From CAZKFN01 sp964552035 (GTDB taxonomy: Bacteria > Bacteroidota > Bacteroidia > Flavobacteriales_E > Vicingaceae): a stretch of DNA of 5,264 nucleotides. Below, piece after piece: positions 1-5,264 of this stretch. Made by a program: the position numbers and the translations under genes. How positions within the stretch are numbered: position 1 is the stretch's first letter; each line of letters opens with the position of its first letter. The stretch is taken from contig CAZKFN010000118.1 of NCBI GenBank assembly GCA_964552035.1, forward strand, positions 1-5,264. The letters run 5' to 3'. The notes under the pieces are model-generated. The model was given only the letters and a program-made list of their open reading frames with translations. It ran no database searches and was not told the DNA's origin.

Positions 1-1249
1 GTTTAAACAATTCTCCTTGACTTAAGCTGTCTAAATGTTGTAAAGCTAATAAAGACCAATACATAGCTTTTGAGCCACCACCACTGGATGCAATAAATAT
101 TGCTTTGGGCTTTTGCCGACTTTTATTTTTCCAATTGTGGAGCATATCCCGGTGAATTCTTTTGTCTTCTTCCTCTATAAAATACGCATCTTCTGTTCTA
201 GAATAATCTACGATAGAATCATAACTTAAACCGTAAGCTCTACTTTCATAGTAAAAATCGTTGTATTTTGAAACTGAATTAAGCACGATAAGAACTCCAG
301 CAATAACAATAAATGTCCAACCTCTTAACCAGGACCTTAAAGCAGAGCTAACCATCAATAACATAGTAAAAACAAGAATGGCGGTAGCTGCTGCAGGAAT
401 GATAAACTTATCCCAATCTCTAAACAACCCTAAGGTGAGAATAGAAACAATGACAATAATCTCAAATATGGAAGCATTAATTTGATTCTGACGAAAGACT
501 TGATTGAGCATATTTCTATCATAATGTTCAAAAGGTCTGCTTCGTTTTATTTTAAAAAAACTACCAATGTAATAGCTTACTTTCCATACTTTTCTATCAT
601 CAATTGGTCGATCAAACCAATGCTCAGTTTTACTTAGTAAGTCTTTAGCTGGTTTCGCCTCTTTTCTTTTAGATTTTGTTTTCTTAGTTATTTCTTTACC
701 AAAAAGTTTTTCTAAATCCTTATTGGTAAAAGCAAAATAAAGTGCAGAAAGGAGTAGGAAAATAAATACTCCTCCTAGAAAGCCGAAAATCCTATAAAAA
801 CTATCAGCCCGGCTAAGTGCCTCATTGTCGATTAAAAATTTATAGGATTGAATACAATAAGTAATTATAAAAGCTATAGGAATAAGTGAATTATTCATGC
901 AATATTTTAAGAAAGGCTTAGACAAGGTTGCTAAAAAAGGAAATCTAAAACCATTCATAATATAAGATGAGATGTTAAAAGCCGTGATAAACCCACCTAT
1001 AGAGAACCCAGTGATAAAATAACTGGAAAAGCTAAGTTGTCCTAAATATTCAGGTGCTAAAAAAAGCAATGGAATACCGTATTTGTTTCCTATTTGATTG
1101 AAAATTATTAAAAAGAAAATCAGCCAAAATAAAACCAGTTGCAAGTTCTTTTTTAGATGAACAAAAAGCAGTTGTATTGGGAAAAAGTAAAAAATACTTC
1201 TCGTTATTTGGTAGGATTTTCTAAAGCGACTTTTGGGCTTTTTTTTCAT
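1..1249 (-). CDS. Membrane-anchored patatin-like phospholipase, N-terminal part (3' end beyond window)
   Basis: The reading frame is open from the ATG at 1249 to the window edge, giving 416 residues; the C-terminus lies outside. The N-terminus is basic (MKKKPKSRFRK). It is followed by about seven hydrophobic stretches that look like membrane helices, at roughly residues 36-52, 72-93, 121-140, 154-174, 261-276, 283-301 and 311-323. A lysine-rich cytoplasmic-looking loop lies at about 177-207. After a polar linker, a beta strand leads into IFIASSGGGSKAMYW (residues 384-398). This resembles the glycine-rich oxyanion loop (GGGx[K/R]) that opens patatin-like serine hydrolase domains, in the form seen in Bacteroidota membrane patatins. 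The GxSxG nucleophile elbow and the Asp of the dyad should lie beyond the edge, so catalysis cannot be confirmed. By family it would be a lipid acyl hydrolase at the inner membrane; the substrate is unknown. It starts 36 nt after the formimidoyltransferase stop, with no visible terminator, so co-transcription is likely. An in-frame TAA (1288-1286) upstream and a TTG directly before the ATG limit the start choice. Confidence 0.72.
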   Translation of the reverse strand, partial: MKKKPKSRFRKSYQITRSIFYFFPIQLLFVHLKKNLQLVLFWLIFFLIIFNQIGNKYGIPLLFLAPEYLGQLSFSSYFITGFSIGGFITAFNISSYIMNGFRFPFLATLSKPFLKYCMNNSLIPIAFIITYCIQSYKFLIDNEALSRADSFYRIFGFLGGVFIFLLLSALYFAFTNKDLEKLFGKEITKKTKSKRKEAKPAKDLLSKTEHWFDRPIDDRKVWKVSYYIGSFFKIKRSRPFEHYDRNMLNQVFRQNQINASIFEIIVIVSILTLGLFRDWDKFIIPAAATAILVFTMLLMVSSALRSWLRGWTFIVIAGVLIVLNSVSKYNDFYYESRAYGLSYDSIVDYSRTEDAYFIEEEDKRIHRDMLHNWKNKSRQKPKAIFIASSGGGSKAMYWSLLALQHLDSLSQGELFK

Positions 1250-1285
1250 CAATTTTGACGGTTTACATAAGCTATTTAAAAATAC

Positions 1286-2281
1286 TTATTTTTTTAATGC
1301 AAATTCTATTATTCTATCTTCCATATTAAATTCTTCTAAACTACTTAAACCTAATTTTTTAACAGCCAGTTGAATTTTTTCTTCTTCTGAGGCATTTCCA
1401 TTGTGATAAAAATTCCCGGCAGCGAGCAAACAATCCTTAGGAATAAGACCGATTAACTCTGAACCCTTAACTTCTACCTGATACTTTTTCGCCAATTCTT
1501 TTGTGGTTTCAAAAACCTCATGAATAGGAGTTTCTCTAAAGTTAATAAGATTAGTAGAAACCTGTGCCATTTGAAACTCTTCAATAAACCAACCTATGGC
1601 TTTTAAATGTTTTAATTTTCCCGGTTGATAAATTGTTTTTCCATTTTCCTTCCCAATAGGCCTTCCTAGTTCTCTTATATCTTGAGCAATTTCATGCGCA
1701 ATTTTAGCATCTTTGGTGTTGAGATTGATGTTGTAGGCAATCAAAAAATCCCTTGCCCCCATAACACAAGCACCAAAACGTGCATTGTAGAATCCATAAT
1801 CTGCTTCCCAAAGTCCTTTAGCCATTCTATTTTTAAGATTTTCATAATTGCCGATTCTATGTTGAGCTAAATTTGTTCGTTTAGCAGAAGAAGCATTTCT
1901 TTCATATAAAAAAATAGGGATGTTAAAATCTTGAGCCAATCGTTGAGCAAGCTGATCAACAAGTGGAACCAACTCTTCCATACGAATACCAGAAATGGGA
2001 ATAAAAGGACAAACATCACAAGCGCCAACCCTAGGATGCACTCCTTGATGTTTTCGCATATCTATTTTTTTTACAGCAACTTCAATGGCCCGATAAGCTG
2101 CTTCCATAACCGCTTTAACTTCACCTGCAAAGGTATAAACCGTTCGATGAGCTGCAAAGCCCGAATCTTGATGCAGCAATTTAACTCCTTCCACACTTTG
2201 TATCGCAGCAGCAATGGCAGCAATAGTACTTTGATCTTGGCCTTCACTAAAGTTTGGAACACATTCAATAAGTTGTTTCAT
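1286..2281 (-). CDS. ftcD: Glutamate formimidoyltransferase (monofunctional)
   Basis: This cytoplasmic enzyme transfers the formimino group of N-formimino-L-glutamate to tetrahydrofolate, giving glutamate and 5-formimino-THF at the end of histidine degradation. The 331 residues match the length of the formyltransferase half of animal FTCD, and there is no cyclodeaminase domain. Family signatures run in order: ECVPNFSEG (6-14), HQDSGFAAHRTVYTFAG (37-53), HQGVHPRVGACDVCPFIPI (78-96), ARFGACVMGARDFLIAYNIN (167-186) and AIGWFIEEFQMAQVSTNLIN (228-247). His82, in GVHPRVGACD, aligns with the catalytic His82 known for the porcine enzyme. The N-terminal subdomain (about 1-178) and C-terminal subdomain (about 179-326) are both complete. 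The start is well fixed: the ATG lies directly before the conserved KQLIECVPN segment, and an in-frame TAA lies 27 nt upstream with no other start between. The region before the ATG is CCCCCC rather than a Shine-Dalgarno. It is the first gene of a leftward unit with the patatin-like gene, and a -7 promoter motif lies 33 nt upstream. Confidence 0.95.
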   Translation of the reverse strand: MKQLIECVPNFSEGQDQSTIAAIAAAIQSVEGVKLLHQDSGFAAHRTVYTFAGEVKAVMEAAYRAIEVAVKKIDMRKHQGVHPRVGACDVCPFIPISGIRMEELVPLVDQLAQRLAQDFNIPIFLYERNASSAKRTNLAQHRIGNYENLKNRMAKGLWEADYGFYNARFGACVMGARDFLIAYNINLNTKDAKIAHEIAQDIRELGRPIGKENGKTIYQPGKLKHLKAIGWFIEEFQMAQVSTNLINFRETPIHEVFETTKELAKKYQVEVKGSELIGLIPKDCLLAAGNFYHNGNASEEEKIQLAVKKLGLSSLEEFNMEDRIIEFALKK

Positions 2282-2473
2282 GGGGGGAAGATAGTTGGTG
2301 AATCGTTAAAACCCAAAGTTAAGGATATCTAAAAAGAAATGGTGAGAAATAGTACTTATGGGTAAGACGGGGTGAAATGTTTTTAGCTGTTCGGTGTCTA
2401 ACATTTAATTATTCTTTACCTTTTTTTCCTTATTGCATAAAAAAACTTAATTTTATAAGGTATAAAATAAAAG
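2282..2473. other. Divergent intergenic region
   Basis: These 192 nt separate the leftward ftcD unit from the rightward genes and should carry start signals for both. The ftcD side has the TAACTTTG element. The rightward side is a T-run and A/T-rich tract (about 2400-2473) with only partial -7 matches (TACCTTTT at 2417, TAATTTTA at 2448), neither with a properly spaced TTG. I see no inverted repeat, riboswitch-like structure or tRNA. Confidence 0.5.
2314..2321 (-). promoter_or_regulatory. Candidate Bacteroidota -7 promoter element of the formimidoyltransferase gene
   Basis: On the minus strand this reads TAACTTTG, an exact match to the TAnnTTTG -7 element described for Bacteroidota promoters. 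It lies 32 nt upstream of the ftcD ATG, which would give a leader of about 25 nt. No good TTG or TTTG -33 element is seen at the usual 17-23 nt spacing (the region reads CTCACCATTTC), so the call rests on the -7 match and its position. Confidence 0.4.
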
Positions 2474-2692
2474 ATGAATACAATTGTACTAAGACGGTCT
2501 CCTTTAAAGTTTCGTATTATAATTCTTTTTTCCCTTTATGTTTTGACACTAATCTGGAATAGATTAGACTTAATGGCCTTTCCAATTGCGTTGTTTTTAA
2601 CGCTTGTTATGGGATTGGTTATTTATTATCATCGTTTCATCTTTTCAAAATTTAAAGGAGGTCAAATTGTGAAGAAGTTTGTAAAAAATTAA
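2474..2692 (+). CDS. Small two-helix membrane protein, hypothetical
   Basis: I do not recognise this 72-residue protein. It starts with a basic stretch (LRRSPLKFR, residues 6-14). Two hydrophobic segments follow (about 14-29 and 34-52), joined by the short polar turn NRLD. It ends in a lysine-rich tail (KGGQIVKKFVKN). The charge pattern suggests a helical hairpin in the inner membrane with both ends cytoplasmic. The ATG is preceded by A-rich sequence without a Shine-Dalgarno, as elsewhere in the window. It ends 31 nt before the TTG of the exported barrel protein, so it could be the first gene of that unit. In favour of coding: an ATG start, amphipathic layout and positive flanks. Against: short length, AT-rich DNA that easily gives hydrophobic frames, and an overlapping frame (2377-2562) that is less protein-like. 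It remains uncertain. Confidence 0.42.
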   Translation: MNTIVLRRSPLKFRIIILFSLYVLTLIWNRLDLMAFPIALFLTLVMGLVIYYHRFIFSKFKGGQIVKKFVKN

Positions 2693-2704
2693 ATTTCATT
2701 AGCC

Positions 2705-2712
2705 TAACTTTA
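2705..2712 (+). promoter_or_regulatory. Weak candidate -7 element before the barrel gene
   Basis: TAACTTTA matches TAnnTTTG at all but the last position. A TTG (2679-2681) sits 23 nt upstream, at the far limit of the accepted spacing. Transcription from here would start only a few bases before the TTG start codon at 2724, leaving almost no leader. That weakens the call unless translation is near-leaderless. Confidence 0.2.
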
Positions 2713-2723
2713 ATATAGAATAC

Positions 2724-3365
2724 TTGAATTCTACAATCAAAAAAATACGAGCAATAGCTTATTTGAGCCTCTTCCTTATTGGTATGAATTCTACATTAGC
2801 ACAAGAAGAACTCTCACAGTTTCCTATAGAGCTAAGTGGATATAATAACGGTACATTTTTGCCAGGGAAAGGAGCTTTGGGGATTTGGAGTAGAGATTTT
2901 CATCCCGGAATAAGATTGGGTACAAGATATTATTATAAAGACACTCCAAAATCTCAATGGTTTCAGGCTGTATATTTTTCTTACTTCTATCATGCCAATG
3001 CTCAACATGGCATACAGTTTTATACTGATTTTGGCTATCGCTATAAAATATTACCTACTCTTTCAGCAGAAGGAAGCTTAGGATTTGGTTATTTACGTTC
3101 CATACCCGATATGGATATTTTTATCTTTAAAAACTCTACTTATGAATTACTAAAACCCAAAGGTAGAAATCAATGGATGGGAACATCAAGTTTAAAAATC
3201 GCCTATGATGTAGAATCTCAGCTACCCATTCCCCTTGAGGTTTACCTAGCTTATCAGTTTTGGGTACAATCTCCTTTTGTCAATAAGTATGTCCCTGTAT
3301 TGCCCAACAATTCAGTGCATTTAGGAGTTATTTATTATTGGAATAAACCCCTAAACAAAGATTAA
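2724..3365 (+). CDS. Exported protein, probable 8-stranded outer-membrane beta-barrel, unknown function
   Basis: The 213-residue product carries a Sec signal peptide: a basic n-region (KKIR, 6-9), a hydrophobic core (about 10-21) and a signal peptidase I site after TLA (cleavage before Q27). The mature chain is rich in aromatic residues and has about eight segments with strand-like alternation, at roughly 50-57, 61-72, 79-90, 95-109, 113-125, 151-162, 169-182 and 197-206. The last segment ends in YYW before a short polar tail. This suggests a small outer-membrane barrel, but I recognise no named family, and no enzyme motif stands out. The frame has no ATG between the upstream TAG (2700-2702) and codon 21. 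The TTG at 2724 is chosen because only it keeps the signal peptide n-region; starting at the ATG at 2784 would destroy the signal. The stop lies 13 nt before the ATG of the lipoprotein hydrolase, so the two are probably one operon. Confidence 0.72.
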   Translation: MNSTIKKIRAIAYLSLFLIGMNSTLAQEELSQFPIELSGYNNGTFLPGKGALGIWSRDFHPGIRLGTRYYYKDTPKSQWFQAVYFSYFYHANAQHGIQFYTDFGYRYKILPTLSAEGSLGFGYLRSIPDMDIFIFKNSTYELLKPKGRNQWMGTSSLKIAYDVESQLPIPLEVYLAYQFWVQSPFVNKYVPVLPNNSVHLGVIYYWNKPLNKD

Positions 3366-3378
3366 ATTGCAGCTAAAA

Positions 3379-4557
3379 ATGAAAACAAAATATCTAAATA
3401 TGCTTGTTGTAATGCTGCTCTTTTTAAGTGGATGTAATAGGGAAGAAAGCATTACGCCAACTTCCATTTGTACAACGCCTGCAGCAATTTATCATTCTAA
3501 AGGAGAAGCTTTTCAAAATATTATAGACAATTACACTGCTAAAGGATTGCCAGGTATAGCTTTGTTGATAAAAGACAGTGAAGCAGTTTGGTTTGGCGCT
3601 TCAGGTTGGGCTGATATTAAAGAGCAAATCCCAATGCAAGCTTGCCACATTAATAAAGTAGCTAGTTTAACTAAAATCTTTATGGCTGCTCTGACTTTCA
3701 AATTGGTTGAAGAAGGGAAAATTGATTTAAATGCTAAAATAAACTTCTACTTAAGCGAAAAGGATTTAAAGGGAATTGCCAATGCCAATGAGGTTACCGT
3801 ACTCCAGCTTTTAAAGCATACTACTGGAATTTTTGATGTGATTACCGACAATAATTTCTACCTCTCTGTTTTAAACAATCCTCCTGCACACAGAGATCAA
3901 TATGATATTTTAAAGTTTGTACGAGGAAAAGAAGCTCTTTTCGCCCCAGGTGAAAAAGCTTCCTATTCCAATACCAATACTCTTTTGTTAAGTATGGTAA
4001 TCGACAAAGCTACGGGGCAATCTCATGCTCAATTGTTGAGGGATTATATCCTGCAACCTTTAAGACTACAAAACTCTTATTATTTTTATCATGATCCCCT
4101 TCCAGAAGGCAAGGTAGCACAGGGTTATTACGATTTGTATAACAACGGCACCATCTCCAATGTATCCAATTTTAATACGGGAAGTGGAAACGGATATACA
4201 GGTTTATATACCAATGTGTTTGATTTATTGACTTTTTCTGAAGCCTTATTGGAAAACCAAAACTTAATTTCCAGCACATCTTTAACAGAAATGCTCAATT
4301 TCGATATGCCCATGAAAGTAGGAGACGACCGATATTTGGCTGCAGGGAGTATGAAGGATTTTATAGATCGAGAAGCAGATGAATATGCATACGGACATCG
4401 AGGAAGAGATTTGGGCTACAGTGCAGATATGTTTTATTTCCCCAAGAAAGGCCAGCATTTTATTTTGATTGTCAACTATGGAACCGATGGAGAAAGTGCA
4501 CTCAGATCTGTGTTTTTTGATTTGCGCCAAAAAATAGTAGACAAGATGATGGAATAA
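3379..4557 (+). CDS. Lipoprotein serine hydrolase, class C beta-lactamase/esterase-like fold
   Basis: The 392-residue product begins with a lipoprotein signal (MKTKYLNMLVVMLLFLSGC) with lipobox LSGC and lipidated Cys19. The Asn after the Cys and the acidic NREES stretch suggest an envelope lipoprotein, possibly surface-exported. The catalytic domain follows a short linker. It shows the serine nucleophile motif SLTK (Ser96, Lys99), the second motif YSN (Tyr196, Asn198), and HRG (His340-Gly342) in place of the KTG of true beta-lactamases. This set is typical of the class C-related group holding esterases, D-amino-acid peptidases and penicillin-binding-protein-like enzymes. All three motifs are present, so it is probably active on an ester or amide outside the cytoplasm. 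The substrate cannot be read from sequence and I would not call it antibiotic resistance. The ATG at 3379 is preferred over an in-frame TTG at 3367 because it starts the lipoprotein signal cleanly. It follows the barrel gene by 13 nt and converges with the arginase-family gene. Confidence 0.88.
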   Translation: MKTKYLNMLVVMLLFLSGCNREESITPTSICTTPAAIYHSKGEAFQNIIDNYTAKGLPGIALLIKDSEAVWFGASGWADIKEQIPMQACHINKVASLTKIFMAALTFKLVEEGKIDLNAKINFYLSEKDLKGIANANEVTVLQLLKHTTGIFDVITDNNFYLSVLNNPPAHRDQYDILKFVRGKEALFAPGEKASYSNTNTLLLSMVIDKATGQSHAQLLRDYILQPLRLQNSYYFYHDPLPEGKVAQGYYDLYNNGTISNVSNFNTGSGNGYTGLYTNVFDLLTFSEALLENQNLISSTSLTEMLNFDMPMKVGDDRYLAAGSMKDFIDREADEYAYGHRGRDLGYSADMFYFPKKGQHFILIVNYGTDGESALRSVFFDLRQKIVDKMME

Positions 4558-4571
4558 AGCTATCCAGCTGA

Positions 4572-5264
4572 TTAATTTGTAGAAGAATGATATGCTGCTC
4601 CTCGAATACGTATAAAATCAGCAACTAAATAAGCCAAGAGCTTACCTACCTGTCCCTCAGAACCGGGAATTAAAGATGGTGCAGCCTCTGGAAGATGTAA
4701 ATAAATTGCTTTTTTAGACGCCGCAACTTGACAGATATATTGTCTTGCTTGGTTAGCAGAAATACCAGAAGGAGTTTGAGCAGAAGTCGGGAAATTTTCA
4801 ATGGCATCACAATCTAGTTCAACGCCATAAGTATCTTGTTTTACTTTATCGTGCATTTGTTGAATAGCTAGAGCATAAGAGATTTTATTTTCAATAAAAA
4901 TATCTTCAAAAAAGTTGTAGTAGATGCCATCCGCATTTAATTGTTGCAACATATTTTTACTGTTATAATTCTTATGTAAACCCACAAGGGCATATTGGTT
5001 TAAAAAGCCTTCTTTTTTAGCATAAGAAAAACTATTTCCAGAATGCCTTCCCTCTAAAGCTCTATAATCAGCATGAGGGTCGAGATTAATGCAGTTGATA
5101 GCTTTTCCTGTAGCTTGAAAACAACCTTTTATTGCTCCATAAGCATTGTTATGCCCTCCACCAATTAAAATAGGAATTTTATTGGCAGCCACAATCATTT
5201 GAACCAGCTCACTCACTATAACATCTAGTTTTTCTACGGCTTCTCTAAGTGCAGCATGGTCTGT
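4572..5264 (-). CDS. Arginase-superfamily enzyme, probable formimidoylglutamase, C-terminal 230 residues (5' end beyond window)
   Basis: The frame is open to the window edge, so the start is missing; an internal GTG at 5216 is not the true start, because 16 upstream codons continue the protein (TDHAALREAVEKLDVI). The ureohydrolase metal-site motifs are present: GGGHNNAYG (His at 5151-5153), NLDPHADYR (Asp, His, Asp within 5067-5081) and ELDCDAI (two Asp within 4806-4814). All six expected Mn ligands are kept. The stretch LEGRHSGNSFSYA after the second motif is, from memory, typical of the Bacteroidota proteins annotated as formimidoylglutamase. That enzyme hydrolyses N-formimino-L-glutamate to glutamate and formamide in the cytoplasm. 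The presence of the formimidoyltransferase gene in the window supports the same substrate. Arginase or agmatinase is possible but less likely. The symbol hutG is not assigned because the N-terminus is unseen. The stop lies 14 nt from that of the convergent serine hydrolase, with no clear terminator between. Confidence 0.8.
   Translation of the reverse strand, partial: TDHAALREAVEKLDVIVSELVQMIVAANKIPILIGGGHNNAYGAIKGCFQATGKAINCINLDPHADYRALEGRHSGNSFSYAKKEGFLNQYALVGLHKNYNSKNMLQQLNADGIYYNFFEDIFIENKISYALAIQQMHDKVKQDTYGVELDCDAIENFPTSAQTPSGISANQARQYICQVAASKKAIYLHLPEAAPSLIPGSEGQVGKLLAYLVADFIRIRGAAYHSSTN

Noticed and set aside
261..485. Plus-strand open frame of 74 codons
   Set aside because: It lies fully antisense to the patatin-like gene, whose minus-strand frame is open with clear membrane helices and a patatin loop.
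1682..2332. Plus-strand frames at 1682-1870 and 1931-2332 and a second minus-strand frame at 2071-2268
   Set aside because: They overlap the well-conserved formimidoyltransferase in other frames and show no protein-like features of their own.
2377..2562. 61-codon plus-strand frame overlapping the small membrane protein
   Set aside because: It has irregular composition, no coherent membrane or domain pattern, and overlaps the better candidate at 2474-2692.
3367..3378. TTG at 3367 as start of the serine hydrolase
   Set aside because: An ATG four codons later begins a clean lipoprotein signal, and the upstream residues add nothing.
4128..4530. Minus-strand frames at 4128-4313 and 4282-4530
   Set aside because: They lie antisense to the serine hydrolase, which carries all its catalytic motifs.
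3379..4557. Antibiotic-resistance beta-lactamase
   Set aside because: The third motif is HRG rather than KTG, and the sequence fits the broad esterase/peptidase group; no evidence points to beta-lactam hydrolysis.
4558..4569. AGCT-ATCC-AGCT hairpin between the convergent genes as a bidirectional terminator
   Set aside because: The stem has only four base pairs, with no extension and no U-run on either side, so it is too weak to call.
5214..5216. GTG at 5216 as the true start of the arginase-family gene
   Set aside because: The frame stays open to the window edge with plausible helical sequence, and the family is much longer than 214 residues.

Overview
The window looks like ordinary chromosome from a member of the Bacteroidota (Flavobacteriia/Cytophagia-like). 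The DNA is AT-rich and the starts lack Shine-Dalgarno sequences. One exact copy of the Bacteroidota -7 promoter motif (TAnnTTTG) is visible. The protein types also fit: a membrane-anchored patatin, a lipoprotein serine hydrolase, a small exported beta-rich protein, and a histidine-degradation enzyme pair typical of the phylum. The lineage is inferred from these traits, not from a marker gene.

Layout. Positions 1-2281 (minus strand) hold two genes read leftward. A complete glutamate formimidoyltransferase (1286-2281) is followed after 36 nt by a large integral-membrane protein whose visible 416 residues end just inside a patatin-like hydrolase domain (1-1249, cut by the window edge). Positions 2282-2473 are a 192-nt divergent intergenic region carrying the likely promoter of the formimidoyltransferase. 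Positions 2474-4557 (plus strand) hold three closely spaced genes. These are a tentative 72-residue two-helix membrane protein, a 213-residue exported protein likely to be an 8-stranded outer-membrane barrel, starting at TTG, and a lipoprotein serine hydrolase of the class C beta-lactamase/esterase fold. Positions 4572-5264 (minus strand) hold the C-terminal 230 residues of an arginase-superfamily enzyme, most likely formimidoylglutamase. It converges on the serine hydrolase with only 14 nt between stop codons.

How it fits together. Formimidoyltransferase and formimidoylglutamase are two alternative last steps of histidine catabolism: both take N-formimino-L-glutamate to glutamate, one saving the one-carbon unit on tetrahydrofolate and the other releasing formamide. 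They share a strand but are separated by the opposite-strand envelope genes, so the window may be a hut (histidine utilisation) neighbourhood interrupted by an unrelated cassette. The barrel and serine hydrolase genes are 13 nt apart and probably co-transcribed; both products are predicted to be exported to the envelope. No RNA gene, mobile element, CRISPR array or clear terminator was found. Nothing here clearly amounts to a new system. The most open points are the barrel/lipoprotein-hydrolase pair, the non-ATG start with a repeated segment, and the small membrane protein.
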